Below are positions 14,872 through 24,276 of a stretch of DNA of 42,261 nt, in pieces. Numbering within the stretch: the first letter of the stretch is position 1; each line of letters starts with the position of its first letter. The stretch comes from Desulfobacterales bacterium (lineage in GTDB: Bacteria > Desulfobacterota > Desulfobacteria > Desulfobacterales > Desulfosalsimonadaceae). The stretch lies in assembly GCA_018334555.1 (NCBI GenBank), contig JAGXLR010000005.1, positions 1 to 42,261 of the forward strand, written 5' to 3'. Made by a program: the position numbers and the translations under genes. The notes beneath the pieces were generated by a model that was not told the origin of the DNA, did not search any database, and worked only from the letters and a program-made list of their open reading frames with translations.

Positions 14872-16731
14872 ATGGGAAAAAAAAGCCTGACGAAATCAAC
14901 GTCCAAGAAAAAAACTACGAAAAAAAAGAGCACCGCCAAAACCACTTCTAAAAAAACTGTATCCACAAGTTCAAAAACAAAGCAATCCACTTCTAAAAAA
15001 ACGAGCGCCAAGAAAAAGCCGAGCTTAAAGACGCTTCGAAAAAAGGATTTTGGCACATGGGCGCCTGAGACCCTTTATGCGCCAGAACCAGAAACCGAGG
15101 TTTTTTCTGCGCCGCCGGTCATTGATACGGATGATAAAAAAACCGCTGAGAAGCTGAGAAATTTGCTTGATAAACAGTTTGAGCCGGTTAAAAAGAAAAA
15201 GACGACACCCAAGAAAACCCAAAAGAAAAAAGCATCCCCTACGACGACGGCCGCCAAGAAAAAAGCGGCTCCCAAAAAGCCCCGTAAAAAAGCGCCGAGC
15301 ATAAAAGAGCTGATCCAAAAAAGCTTCGACACCTGGAAGCCGGAAAAACCCTTCGTGCCGGCAGCGGATAAGGCGGCCGCCGGGCAGTTTTCAGCACCCC
15401 CTTTTGCCGTCGATCTCGACGAGGACCAATTAAGGGAGCTGCTTTCCCGGCAGTTCGATCTCTCGAAGCTCACCCCGAAGCCGCCGGCCGAACCCGAAAC
15501 CAAACCGGCCGAAGAGACCGAAGAGACCGAAGAGAAGGCTGAAGTGACCGAAAAACCGGCCGAAGAGAAGGTCACGGAGCCTGAAAAACCGATCGAACCC
15601 GAAGCTGCCGCGCCTGAAGTGGAAGCGGCCGCACCCGAATCGGAGGGCCCGGCCGTAAAAGCCGAACCGGAAACGGAAGCTGAAAAACCCGAACCCCCAT
15701 CGGTCGCAGAGCCCTCGGAAGAGCCAAGGCCTGAGGCGCCATCTGCGGAAGCCGAATCTCCGGAACCGGAGAAAAAGACGGCGCCCGAATCCGCCGAAAC
15801 AGAAGAGAAGCCAGCGGCAGAGCCTCAGAAGGCGGAAAAGAAGGAGACAAAAGTGAAGCCAAAGGCTGAAGAAAAACCGCCAAAAGCCGCCAAGCCTACG
15901 CCAAAAAAGGAAACACCCAAAAAACCGTCGCCACCCCCCTCGGGCGGTGGCGGGCAACCCCCTGCCACGCCCCCGCCGTCCGGCCCCCAGGAGCCTCCAC
16001 CCGAGCCCATGAGTAGCGGGCTAAAGGCGCTCATTATCGGTGTCGCGGTGCTGTTTGCCTGTCTCATCCTTGCGAGTGCCCTGAATTCGAGTAAATATTA
16101 TATCAAGGGGACCAGCAAGGGCACTGAAGTCTGGAAGGGCAATTTTTCCCCGCGGGGCAAAAAAATGGTTGTCTCCCTTGAAGGCGTTGAGCCTCCGGAA
16201 GATATCAACGGCACGGTTTCTAAACAAAAAGCCTATAGCCTGCCCTTTGACTATTTCATGACCAGAGCGGAAAGATTGTCTGAAAAGCCGGGAATACCAA
16301 ATTTTTCAGAAATCCGGAGGGAATTGAAAAAGGCAAAAAAATATGCCGTTTCACAAAAACAAATTCAACGGGTCAAAAACCGGCTTGATCAGATCGATTA
16401 CACGTTCCTGCTTTACAAGGCGGATATGGCTTCGGATCAAGACACCCCGAATGGCTACGACAAGGCCCTTGAATACTTAAATGAGGCTAAAGAATACGTA
16501 GCCAGCCCTTCCCAGGCGAAGCGTGTGGAAAGACGCATTCAGGAGATAAGGGCCGCCCGATCCGCTCCGGAAAAACCCGGCGCAGAGTCGAAAGCCAAGA
16601 CGGGCAAATCTGAATGCCCGGCCGAAAAGAAGGATGCCGGTTCTGATAGCGCAAAGCCCTCGGATAAGGACGGGGGGCCGGACAAGCCGAAAAAGTCAAA
16701 AACCCGGTCGAATAAACCGGAAGGGAAGTAA
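14872..16731 (+). CDS. Lysine/glutamate/proline-rich single-pass membrane protein, unknown function
   Basis: A 619-residue protein I cannot assign. Residues 1-48 are lysine/threonine/serine-rich. Two related modules follow, at about 49-103 (KPSLKTLRKKDFGTW ... LRNLLDKQFEP) and 140-195 (APSIKELIQKSFDTW ... LRELLSRQFDL). A long acidic, alanine/proline-rich linker runs to about 355, then a proline/glycine-rich PPPSGGGG stretch. One membrane segment is at about 385-403 (ALIIGVAVLFACLILASAL), and a C-terminal domain of about 215 residues has TPR-like helices (YFMTRAERLSEKP, YDKALEYLNEAKEY). The ATG at 14872 is chosen for its AGGGGG site. Topology is probably N-terminus inside. The modules look like short linear binding motifs on a flexible tether. 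Confidence 0.7.
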   Translation: MGKKSLTKSTSKKKTTKKKSTAKTTSKKTVSTSSKTKQSTSKKTSAKKKPSLKTLRKKDFGTWAPETLYAPEPETEVFSAPPVIDTDDKKTAEKLRNLLDKQFEPVKKKKTTPKKTQKKKASPTTTAAKKKAAPKKPRKKAPSIKELIQKSFDTWKPEKPFVPAADKAAAGQFSAPPFAVDLDEDQLRELLSRQFDLSKLTPKPPAEPETKPAEETEETEEKAEVTEKPAEEKVTEPEKPIEPEAAAPEVEAAAPESEGPAVKAEPETEAEKPEPPSVAEPSEEPRPEAPSAEAESPEPEKKTAPESAETEEKPAAEPQKAEKKETKVKPKAEEKPPKAAKPTPKKETPKKPSPPPSGGGGQPPATPPPSGPQEPPPEPMSSGLKALIIGVAVLFACLILASALNSSKYYIKGTSKGTEVWKGNFSPRGKKMVVSLEGVEPPEDINGTVSKQKAYSLPFDYFMTRAERLSEKPGIPNFSEIRRELKKAKKYAVSQKQIQRVKNRLDQIDYTFLLYKADMASDQDTPNGYDKALEYLNEAKEYVASPSQAKRVERRIQEIRAARSAPEKPGAESKAKTGKSECPAEKKDAGSDSAKPSDKDGGPDKPKKSKTRSNKPEGK

Positions 16732-16772
16732 CCGGCTTAAACTGAAAAAGCGTGGAGAGCGATGCAGACGGG

Positions 16773-17759
16773 CTAGTACAAATGGCACCGCACCTCCCTA
16801 TCGCCAAACCGTCGGAGCGGCGGAGGTATTTCGCGGCAAACGGCCATGGCTTTCGGGCATCGGGGATTAAACCGGCATCCCGGCGGGGGGGTGGCGATAG
16901 ATGCAGCTTCACCTTTTATTTCCATAGACTCGCCCCGTCTTTCTTTCCCGGGAACCGGCACCGCGTCAATCAAAACCTTAGTATACGGATGCAGGGGCTC
17001 ATGGATGATATCAGCTGTCTTTCCCTTTTCTAAGATCTGGCCCAGATACATGACGGCGATCCGATCGGCAATATTGCTGACAACGCTCAAATCATGGGAG
17101 ATGAACAGATAGGACAGCTGAAACCGCTCCTGCAGGGATATCAAAAGATTGATGGCTTGTGCCTGGATGGAGACATCCAGGGCGCTGACGGCCTCATCAC
17201 AAATAATAAACTCGGGCCTGAGAGAAATGGCCCTGGCAATGTTAATCCGCTGGCGCTGACCGCCTGAGAACTCATGCGGATAGCGATAAATCGCGTCCTC
17301 GGAAAGGCCGACCTCCTTTATCAGGCGCCGGGCATGATCCCTTTTCGAGCCCTCAATCCGCTTAAACTGCACAAGCCCTTCGGTCACAATATCCATGACG
17401 CTCATCCGGGGATTCAATGAGGAAAGCGGATCCTGAAATACCACCTGGATTTTTTGACGCAGGCGGTTCATCTGCTTTCGGCGCATAGGGTTCAACAGAG
17501 AATTTTTAAAATAAATCCCGCCCGATGTCGCGGGCTCGAGTCCCAGCAGGGTCCGGCCCAGCGTCGTCTTGCCGCACCCGGATTCCCCCACAAGCCCCAG
17601 CGTTTCTCCGGGAAACAGTTCCAATGAAACCCCGTCCACGGCCCGGATATAATCTTTCTGGCGTGAAAAAAGCCCACGTTTTACCGGGAACCAGGTTTTC
17701 AGATCCTTAACCGAAAGCAGGGGTTGAGAACCCTCATATGATGTAACTTCTCTATTCAC
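16773..17759 (-). CDS. Oligopeptide/dipeptide ABC transporter ATP-binding protein (OppF/DppF type)
   Basis: A 328-residue ATPase. Walker A is GESGCGKTT, the ABC signature FSGGQRQR, and Walker B IICDEAVSALD (the usual proline after DE is alanine). The C-terminal CRFNPRCPKAMAVC is the cysteine-containing oligopeptide-transporter extension, which can hold an Fe-S cluster in DppD/DppF-type ATPases. It overlaps the upstream ATPase gene by 4 bp (ATGA), indicating translational coupling. It forms the nucleotide-binding pair for the YejB/YejE-like permeases encoded just upstream. Confidence 0.9.
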   Translation of the reverse strand: MNREVTSYEGSQPLLSVKDLKTWFPVKRGLFSRQKDYIRAVDGVSLELFPGETLGLVGESGCGKTTLGRTLLGLEPATSGGIYFKNSLLNPMRRKQMNRLRQKIQVVFQDPLSSLNPRMSVMDIVTEGLVQFKRIEGSKRDHARRLIKEVGLSEDAIYRYPHEFSGGQRQRINIARAISLRPEFIICDEAVSALDVSIQAQAINLLISLQERFQLSYLFISHDLSVVSNIADRIAVMYLGQILEKGKTADIIHEPLHPYTKVLIDAVPVPGKERRGESMEIKGEAASIATPPPGCRFNPRCPKAMAVCREIPPPLRRFGDREVRCHLY

Positions 17760-18754
17760 TCTTTGGCCTTATCCATCAAAAAGCAGGCCGACTTCTGGCC
17801 GCCGCCGCAGTCAAATAACGGCGGCGTCTCCCGACGGCAACGTTCAAAAGCATAAGGGCAGCGTGCCTGAAAATGGCAGCCCTTCGGATAGTTAAAGGGC
17901 GAGGGGACCTGCCCCGGGATATCCTTCAGCCGTTGGCGTCCCCTTGAAAGCCGGGGTATGGCCTCAAGCAGGCCGGCGGTATACGGATGGGCCGGATGTT
18001 CGAAAATCGCCTCCCGGCTCCCGGTCTCTACGATTCTTGAGGCATACATGACGATAACCCGTTCGCACATTTCCCAAACGACGCCCATATCATGGGTGAT
18101 CAGCAACAACGAGGTGAAATTCTGCTTCATCCGCAGCGTCAAATCGAAAATCTGGGCTTGGGTGGTGACATCGAGGGCGGTTGTGGGTTCATCCGCAATG
18201 ATTAACGCCGGCTCAAGCATAAGCGCCATGGCGATCATGACCCGCTGCTGCATGCCGCCTGAGAGCTGATAGGGATAGCTGTGCATCCGCTCCCCTGCAT
18301 CCGGAATCCCCACCTTCCTAAGCCAGTCCTCGGCAAACCGCCATGCCTCTTTTTTCGAAATCCGCCGATGCAGTAAAACGGCTTCAGCAAGCTGGCGGCC
18401 GATGCGATGCAGCGGCGACAATGCGGACAAGGGCTCCTGAAAAATCATGCTGATGGCATTGCCCCGTATTTTCCGCAAAGCGGCCGTATCCATGGACATG
18501 ATATCTGCGCCGTCAAATAAAACGGTTCCGCTTTCAATGCAACCCGGCGGATTGGGAATCAACCGCGTCAGGCCGAGGGCAGTCACCGATTTGCCGCATC
18601 CGGACTCCCCCACCAGCCCGACGCTTTCCCCCCGGCCGATATCCATACAGATATCCTCGGCGGCCTTGAACCGCCCATCATCGGTGGTAAAAGTCACCGT
18701 GAGGTTCCTTACCGAAAGCAGCGATTGTCCATGCACATTCTGATCGCCAGCCAT
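17756..18754 (-). CDS. Oligopeptide/dipeptide ABC transporter ATP-binding protein (OppD/DppD type)
   Basis: A 332-residue ATPase: Walker A GESGCGKSVTAL, signature LSGGMQQRV, Walker B LIIADEPTTALD, and the C-terminal CHFQARCPYAFERC cysteine motif of the oligopeptide subfamily. In E. coli the Yej system uses one fused ATPase (YejF). Here the two halves are separate genes, as in Opp/Dpp systems. It starts 6 bp after the stop of the YejE-like gene. Confidence 0.9.
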   Translation of the reverse strand: MAGDQNVHGQSLLSVRNLTVTFTTDDGRFKAAEDICMDIGRGESVGLVGESGCGKSVTALGLTRLIPNPPGCIESGTVLFDGADIMSMDTAALRKIRGNAISMIFQEPLSALSPLHRIGRQLAEAVLLHRRISKKEAWRFAEDWLRKVGIPDAGERMHSYPYQLSGGMQQRVMIAMALMLEPALIIADEPTTALDVTTQAQIFDLTLRMKQNFTSLLLITHDMGVVWEMCERVIVMYASRIVETGSREAIFEHPAHPYTAGLLEAIPRLSRGRQRLKDIPGQVPSPFNYPKGCHFQARCPYAFERCRRETPPLFDCGGGQKSACFLMDKAKE

Positions 18755-18760
18755 TACCGA

Positions 18761-20356
18761 TTACTCCAGCCTCGTATATTGCTTGGGATCGTAGGCGTTG
18801 CGTATGCCCTCGCCGACGAAGACCCCCAGCAGCATGACTATGAAAAGGGCCATAGAGGGATAGAGGATCAGCCACCAGGCCCACCGGTACTGCTGGGCCT
18901 GGAACAACAGCTCCCCCCAGCTCGGCGTTGGCGGCGGCAGCCCGAATCCAAGGTAATCCAGCGCGGCCAGCGCGCCGATGGCGCCAACCAGGGAAAACGG
19001 AAAAAATGTGATTACCGGCACCAAGGCATTCGGCATAATGTGCTTGAAAATAATCCTATGGGAGGGCACCCCCATGCATTTGGCCGCTTCAACAAAGGGG
19101 CGCTTGCGCAGATTCAAAAATTCCGCGCGGACATAATAGGAGATAGCCACCCAGTTAAACAAACCGTAGCAGACCAGCAAAAGCACAAAACTCCGACCGT
19201 AGATGGAGCCCATCAAAATCATGACGTATAAAAACGGAATCGCACTCCATATCTCGACCAGCCGCTGGGCCGTTATATCCAGCCGGCCGCCGTAATAGCC
19301 CTGAACGGCGCCGGCTGATATACCGAGCATCATGGTCGCGCCCACCAGCATCAATCCGAATGTAAGAGAAATCCGGAGGCCGTAAAGGATTCTCGCCATC
19401 ACATCCCGGCCGGCGCTGTCGATTCCCATAGGATGGCCTTCAACCGGAGGATAAGGAAACTGAACCGCCTCCTTATTAAATGAAGCCACGTACTGGCGCC
19501 CGTCTATCAAGAGACGAAAATCCTCCACCGGCTGTTCCAGGCGCCTCTCGAGCAGACTGAAAAGAACGTCCCTATCGTTTTCTGAAACTTGATCCCAGAC
19601 CGCCGGAACCGGGGGCAGGGGCTCCAGGGAGGGGTTGAAGCCCACATGTTTGACCTCCTGATTGCCGGCAACCACCTCCTGCAGCATCAGGCGAATGGTC
19701 TCCGGCGGCGCTTGGCGCGGTGCATAGGTCGGCAAAACCAGTTTTACCGGATCGCCCGAAGGCGTCCGAATCCTAAAGCTTTGATAATCCGCCGCCTTGT
19801 TGGCAAAGCGCCTGGATATGGCCCGCCTTATTTCTTTTGAAAAAGAAAAAAACCGATCCATTCTGATGTCTCCGACCCCGCGGTCAACGCCGCCCTTGAA
19901 AAACTCAAAAAAACGGGTACGGCAAACAGAGTAATCCTGTCGAATATCCACACTTCCCATCCGCGGCACCGGCCTCAGGGCCAGTTCGACATTTTCGGAG
20001 ACGGCAATGTCCGCGGGATCGATATCTTCAAGCGGGCCAAAGGCAATGGGGGGAAATATCATAAAGTTGTCGGGATTTTCCGCAAAAATCGGCTTCTGCC
20101 TGAGCTCCCGGTAATCCGGCCGGGTTTGTTTGCCGCTGCCGGTGAAGACATCCGCCGAATAAAAATGCACCGCCGGAAAAAAAGACGCACCGTCAAACCG
20201 GACATAGAGGGGCACACTATTACATATCAGCTCGGAAAAAAGGCTGAGGCCATACAGGAGCAAGAGGATCCACAAAGACACATAGGCGCGCTTCATCGAT
20301 TTGAAACGCAAATAGCGCTTCCGCGCCATCGGATTGCGAAACAGTTTTGCTATCAT
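18761..20356 (-). CDS. yejE: YejE-like peptide ABC transporter permease with large extracytoplasmic insertion
   Basis: A 531-residue inner-membrane permease. The start (RFKSMKRAYVSLWILLLLYG, then SLFSELICN) and the C-terminal half (GIDSAGRDVMARILYGLRIS, EAAKCMGVPSHRIIFKHIMPNA as the EAA loop, LDYLGFGLPPPTPSWGELL) match YejE. E. coli YejE is about 340 residues. The excess lies at residues 110-297, between IAFGPLED and YPPVEGHPMG, in the loop between the first TM helix and the permease core, hence outside the cytoplasm. It may compensate for or contact a binding protein. AAGG precedes ATG 20356. Confidence 0.87.
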   Translation of the reverse strand: MIAKLFRNPMARKRYLRFKSMKRAYVSLWILLLLYGLSLFSELICNSVPLYVRFDGASFFPAVHFYSADVFTGSGKQTRPDYRELRQKPIFAENPDNFMIFPPIAFGPLEDIDPADIAVSENVELALRPVPRMGSVDIRQDYSVCRTRFFEFFKGGVDRGVGDIRMDRFFSFSKEIRRAISRRFANKAADYQSFRIRTPSGDPVKLVLPTYAPRQAPPETIRLMLQEVVAGNQEVKHVGFNPSLEPLPPVPAVWDQVSENDRDVLFSLLERRLEQPVEDFRLLIDGRQYVASFNKEAVQFPYPPVEGHPMGIDSAGRDVMARILYGLRISLTFGLMLVGATMMLGISAGAVQGYYGGRLDITAQRLVEIWSAIPFLYVMILMGSIYGRSFVLLLVCYGLFNWVAISYYVRAEFLNLRKRPFVEAAKCMGVPSHRIIFKHIMPNALVPVITFFPFSLVGAIGALAALDYLGFGLPPPTPSWGELLFQAQQYRWAWWLILYPSMALFIVMLLGVFVGEGIRNAYDPKQYTRLE

Positions 20357-20385
20357 AGCGCCTTCACCTGTTTATCAGCAGACAC

Positions 20386-21429
20386 TCAAACCTCCTGGAA
20401 ATTAATCCTCGGATCGATAATCACGTACAGAAAATCCGAAAGGATGTTGCCCAGAAGCCCCAGAATCGAAGTCAGCGCGAGGATTCCCATGAATACCGGG
20501 TAATCCCTTCCGACGATCGCCTCCAGGCTCAACCGGCCCATTCCGGGTATTTCAAATACCTGCTCGATAATCACCGAGCCCGCGAACATAACGGTCAGGA
20601 TGGCGCCAATACCCGTAACAATCGGGATCAGGGAGTTTCGTACGGCATGGCCCCAGATCGCCCGTTTGAAACTGCCGCCCTTGGCCACCACGGTGCGGAC
20701 ATAGTCCCTGCTGATCTGTTCGATCAGCGAATTTTTCATCAACAGGGTGAGCACGGCAAAATTGCCGATGACATAGCAAAGCACGGGCAGAGCCATATGC
20801 ATAAAAATATCGTGGATTTTTCCAATAAGCGACAGACTGGCATAGTTTTCCGAATGAAAACCGGAGATGGGAAAAATATCCCAGAAGCCTTCAACAGTAC
20901 CGCACAAAAACATCTTCAGGACCATTCCAAAGGCAAACGGCGGAATGGCATAGCCCACAAACACGATAATGCTTGAAACCAAATCGAACATCCGTTCATG
21001 GCGCAACGCCTTGACGATACCCAAAGGGATACAAACGAGGTAGGATAATATGAAGCCCGTCAATCCGAATACCAGTGAGACCCTGAACCGTTGGCTGATG
21101 AGCTGCCATGCGGTTTTATGGGGGTACTTATAGGACGGCATCTGCATGCCGAGCCGATATTTGACAAGCCAGTCAAAATATCGCTCATAGATCGGCCGGT
21201 CGAATCCGTAGTATGCCTCGATCTCCTTTCGTTGCCGCTCGGTAATGGATTGGGCCTCTCCTTGGCCGATGGCGGCTTCACCAGCGCCAATGCCCTTCAT
21301 TTTCATGATGGCCTGTTCCACAGGGCCCCCGGGAACAAATTGAATGAGAATAAAACACAAAACCGTGATCCCGATAAACGTCGGGATAATCAACAAGAAC
21401 CGCTTTATAAAATAATCGAGTCGTTCCAT
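20386..21429 (-). CDS. yejB: YejB-like peptide ABC transporter permease
   Basis: A 347-residue inner-membrane permease with the YejB layout: N-terminal MERLDYFIKRFLLIIPTFIG, then VPGGPVEQAI, YGFDRPIYERYFDWL, and the EAA-type loop YVRTVVAKGGSFKRAIWGHAVRNSL, ending DFLYVIIDPRINF. It works with YejE and two ATPases to import peptides (microcin C-type or short peptides in enterobacteria). The start at 21429 matches the family N-terminus, but its AGGA is only one base from ATG. An in-frame GTG at 21492 would add 21 residues and cannot be excluded. No gene for the periplasmic binding protein (YejA type) adjoins; the upstream gene is divergent. Confidence 0.87.
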   Translation of the reverse strand: MERLDYFIKRFLLIIPTFIGITVLCFILIQFVPGGPVEQAIMKMKGIGAGEAAIGQGEAQSITERQRKEIEAYYGFDRPIYERYFDWLVKYRLGMQMPSYKYPHKTAWQLISQRFRVSLVFGLTGFILSYLVCIPLGIVKALRHERMFDLVSSIIVFVGYAIPPFAFGMVLKMFLCGTVEGFWDIFPISGFHSENYASLSLIGKIHDIFMHMALPVLCYVIGNFAVLTLLMKNSLIEQISRDYVRTVVAKGGSFKRAIWGHAVRNSLIPIVTGIGAILTVMFAGSVIIEQVFEIPGMGRLSLEAIVGRDYPVFMGILALTSILGLLGNILSDFLYVIIDPRINFQEV

Positions 21430-21597
21430 ATCCTGAATGCCCAGATAAAAATTGGCCAGCCGCTGAACCGATTTTATGACATGTTTGGCCACTGCTTTGC
21501 AAGGCTAATGCCTCGGCCGGAGGTTTTGAATTTGATTGACTATTGATTCCGATGGGGGTAGTACAAATAATTATTACTTTTCCTGCTCGAGACTATT

Positions 21598-23688
21598 ATG
21601 GCGCCTTTATACTACCCCATATACGCCGGTACTCAAGACTCCGTCGTTGATATCGCGGAACTTGCGCAGCAACCCAGTCAAGCGACTCCGACAGGTCGGC
21701 ATGGCCTCCGGCATTATTTGACGGCTCCGAATCAGAGATGGCTGCGCCGGTTGGCCACGTTTTTGCTCTGTGGCCTGTATTTCGCCGTTCTGCCGAAACC
21801 ACCGATACTTTTGCCAAAATTTTTATTCATGTTAGCCGGCCTTATCTGGTTCTTCATCTCGAGTTTCCAGGCAAGCCCGCTAACCCCCCTGGCAACAAAA
21901 CGGAAAAATGAAGACTATCAGGCCGTCATGGATTTGGGGGCGGCTCAGATGGCATGGCTGTGCGATCCTTTTCAGCCGTCGCCGGTACTTTTAATCATTC
22001 CGATTGTAATCATTATTTGGGGATTCCAAAAGGGGTTTGTCCGGTTCCGGCTTCTGCTTGCGGGCACGGCCCTTTCCGCCCCCGCTGTTTTTATTCTAAG
22101 GGTTTACTGGCTGGGCCTGCATCCGGCGCTTTTGATGTTCATCCTTTTGATCGGCATCCTGCTGGGATGCATATACGGCACTTTGAAAAACATTGACCTG
22201 TTAAATAAAAGATCCCGAAGCAAAGCCAACGATCTCGAGATGGCCAACCACCGGCTTCAACGAACCGGCCAGGCGCTTCAGGAAAGTGAGGCCAGGTATC
22301 GGAGTATTTTCGAAAACAGCAGTGCGGCCATGTGTCTGATTGATAATAAGATGCGTCTGTCCCTGGTTAACACAAAGTTTGAGGCCCTGACCCGATACAA
22401 CCGCAATGAGTTGTACCGGCAAAAACGCCTGACGGATTTTATCTACCGGCAGGACCTGGAGCGGATTAAACATTATCATACCCGGCGCAAGCAGATGGGC
22501 GGTCTTGCGCCGGATGAATATGAGTGCCAGCTGGTGGACAAATACAAAAATATCCATCACGTCATCATCAGATTCTCAATCATTCCCTGGCATGAACGGA
22601 TCACTGCCACAATTATCGACATAACATCCCGCAAAATGGCCAAAATGGCGCTTAACCGCTCCTATCAGAAATTGCGTCAGGCCGCGGAAATCATCAAGCA
22701 CAGCGAACACCGCTACCGCAATCTCTTTGAAAATACCGGCACAGCCATGATTTTGGTCGGAAAGAACCTTCGCATTACGATGGCCAACACACAATTTGCC
22801 GAACTCACGGGATGCGCAAAAAACGACATCAACGGCAATAGCTTTTTAAGCGAATTTATCGAGCGAAAAAGCTTCAATCGCATCAAACGCTTTCAAACCC
22901 GCCAAAAACAAAAGGGTCTGCCCCTACCCACTGAGTATGAATGCATTATTATTGACCGGCAAAGAAACAAAAAATATGTAATCATGAAAATCTATTCTCC
23001 GCCGAATCAGAAATATAACAGTATCGTCTCCTTCTTTGATATTACGGCCCGTAAACAAACCGAAACCGCATTGCAGGAGGCCCACCAGAAACTCCGGATT
23101 CTCGCGGATAGCGACGAACTGACCCAGATAGGCAATCGGCGCCGCTTTGACGAACAACTGAACTGGGAGTGGGCCCGGCTAAGGCGCGAAGGCCTGCCGC
23201 TGTCCATGATCATGGCGGACGTGGATTGTTTTAAGCTTTATAATGATAATTACGGACACCAAAAAGGCGACCAATGCCTACGCGCCATTGCCAAGGCGAT
23301 AAGCACACAGGTTAAACGGTCCATCGATCTGGTTGCCCGCTACGGAGGGGAGGAATTTGCCATCATTCTGCCGAACACGGATTTTTCAGGGGCAATAAAG
23401 ACAGCCGAGGCGATCAACCAGGCCGTTGAACAATTGAAAATGCCCAATGAAGCCTCCCCCATATCCGACTATATCACTATAAGCCTTGGCGTCTCAACAA
23501 TGATTCCGAAAAAAGGGGAGCAGCCGGATGAATTGATCAGATATGCGGATAATGCGCTTTACGAGGCCAAAGGCCGGGGCCGCAACCGCACGGTTGCCAA
23601 ACAACCGGACGCCGACAATCCGGCCCGACCACTGAACGAATTTCCGCTTCAAAAACAATCCGCAGGAAACGAACGACTCAATATCTGA
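21598..23688 (+). CDS. Membrane-bound diguanylate cyclase with two PAS domains
   Basis: A 696-residue protein. N-terminal membrane segments are at roughly 50-90 and 125-200. PAS domains lie at about 235-350 (SEARYRSIFENSSAAMCLID) and 375-495 (SEHRYRNLFENTGTAMILVG), which are clearly duplicates of each other, and a GGDEF domain at about 505-665. The active site is GGEEF at 583-587, with RSID (RxxD) upstream as the product-inhibition I-site, so both synthesis of c-di-GMP and feedback inhibition are expected. The signal sensed by the PAS domains is unknown; no haem or FAD ligand is evident. It is divergent from the peptide transporter operon. Confidence 0.9.
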   Translation: MAPLYYPIYAGTQDSVVDIAELAQQPSQATPTGRHGLRHYLTAPNQRWLRRLATFLLCGLYFAVLPKPPILLPKFLFMLAGLIWFFISSFQASPLTPLATKRKNEDYQAVMDLGAAQMAWLCDPFQPSPVLLIIPIVIIIWGFQKGFVRFRLLLAGTALSAPAVFILRVYWLGLHPALLMFILLIGILLGCIYGTLKNIDLLNKRSRSKANDLEMANHRLQRTGQALQESEARYRSIFENSSAAMCLIDNKMRLSLVNTKFEALTRYNRNELYRQKRLTDFIYRQDLERIKHYHTRRKQMGGLAPDEYECQLVDKYKNIHHVIIRFSIIPWHERITATIIDITSRKMAKMALNRSYQKLRQAAEIIKHSEHRYRNLFENTGTAMILVGKNLRITMANTQFAELTGCAKNDINGNSFLSEFIERKSFNRIKRFQTRQKQKGLPLPTEYECIIIDRQRNKKYVIMKIYSPPNQKYNSIVSFFDITARKQTETALQEAHQKLRILADSDELTQIGNRRRFDEQLNWEWARLRREGLPLSMIMADVDCFKLYNDNYGHQKGDQCLRAIAKAISTQVKRSIDLVARYGGEEFAIILPNTDFSGAIKTAEAINQAVEQLKMPNEASPISDYITISLGVSTMIPKKGEQPDELIRYADNALYEAKGRGRNRTVAKQPDADNPARPLNEFPLQKQSAGNERLNI

Positions 23689-23696
23689 TGGCAGGT

Positions 23697-23730
23697 AAAA
23701 AAGGGCGAAGGCCAAATCGGTCTTCGCCCC
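23697..23730 (-). terminator. Rho-independent terminator of the rplM-rpsI operon
   Basis: On the minus strand an 8-bp stem (GGGCGAAG/CTTCGCCC at 23703-23710 and 23722-23729) is followed by a T-run. It lies about 120 bp past the rpsI stop. On the plus strand the hairpin follows the diguanylate cyclase stop but lacks a T-run, so it could attenuate that transcript only weakly. Confidence 0.75.
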
Positions 23731-23745
23731 ATGATAGGATAGGTC

Positions 23746-23838
23746 GTGCCCATCCATAAATGGCTAATTTGCCCAATTGCGGTTAAAATTTTCGCCTTCC
23801 TTGAACTTGAACAAATTATCTTATTTATGGACAAACAC
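23746..23838. repeat. Imperfect inverted-end element related to the 142-bp MITE
   Basis: The ends read GTGCCCATCCATAAATGGC and TTATTTATGGACAAACAC. The interior GCGGTTAAAATTTTCGCC and CTTCCTTGAACTTGA is shared with 1220-1361. A perfect hairpin made of the same end sequence lies at 34165-34196. Confidence 0.55.
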
Positions 23839-23853
23839 CAGGCAGGGAAAATT

Positions 23854-24252
23854 CTAACGCTTGGAAAACTGAAAACGCGCCCGGGCCCCTCGCTGGCCGT
23901 ATTTTTTCCTTTCCTTCTCCCGGGGGTCGCGTTTGACAAACCCCGCTTTTTTCAGAACCTGCCGAAAATCGGGGTTCATCCTGAACAGGGTGCGGGTAAT
24001 GCCGTGCCGAACGGCTTCAGCCTGCCCGAGGGTCCCTCCCCCCTTTACATTTATCTTGATATCATAATCACCGGAAGTGTTGGTCAACTCAAGCGCTTGT
24101 CTGGCGACACGCTGCGCCGCCTCCAGAGGAAAATATTCTTCCAGGCGCTTGTTGTTAATTATGATCTCGCCGCGTCCGGGTTTGAGCCAGGTTCTTGCCA
24201 CCGCGGTTTTTCTTTTGCCAGTGGCATAGAAAACGTTCTCTTTATCCATCAT
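23854..24252 (-). CDS. rpsI: 30S ribosomal protein S9
   Basis: A 132-residue protein of normal S9 length with YATGKRKTAVARTWLKPG at the start, INVKGGGTLGQAEAVRHGI in the middle and the basic tail KKYGQRGARARFQFSKR whose final residues reach the P-site tRNA in the 30S subunit. It lies 24 bp downstream of rplM in the standard rplM-rpsI order. Two adjacent ATG codons occur at the start; a GGTGGGG stretch precedes them. Confidence 0.97.
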   Translation of the reverse strand: MMDKENVFYATGKRKTAVARTWLKPGRGEIIINNKRLEEYFPLEAAQRVARQALELTNTSGDYDIKINVKGGGTLGQAEAVRHGITRTLFRMNPDFRQVLKKAGFVKRDPREKERKKYGQRGARARFQFSKR

Positions 24253-24276
24253 AACCCCACCGTATTAAAATTTTAT

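Noticed and set aside
15430-15957. 175-codon minus-strand open frame rich in Phe, Arg and Gly
   Set aside because: Complement of the repetitive Glu/Pro/Lys coding sequence of the 14872-16731 gene; no start signals or family resemblance.
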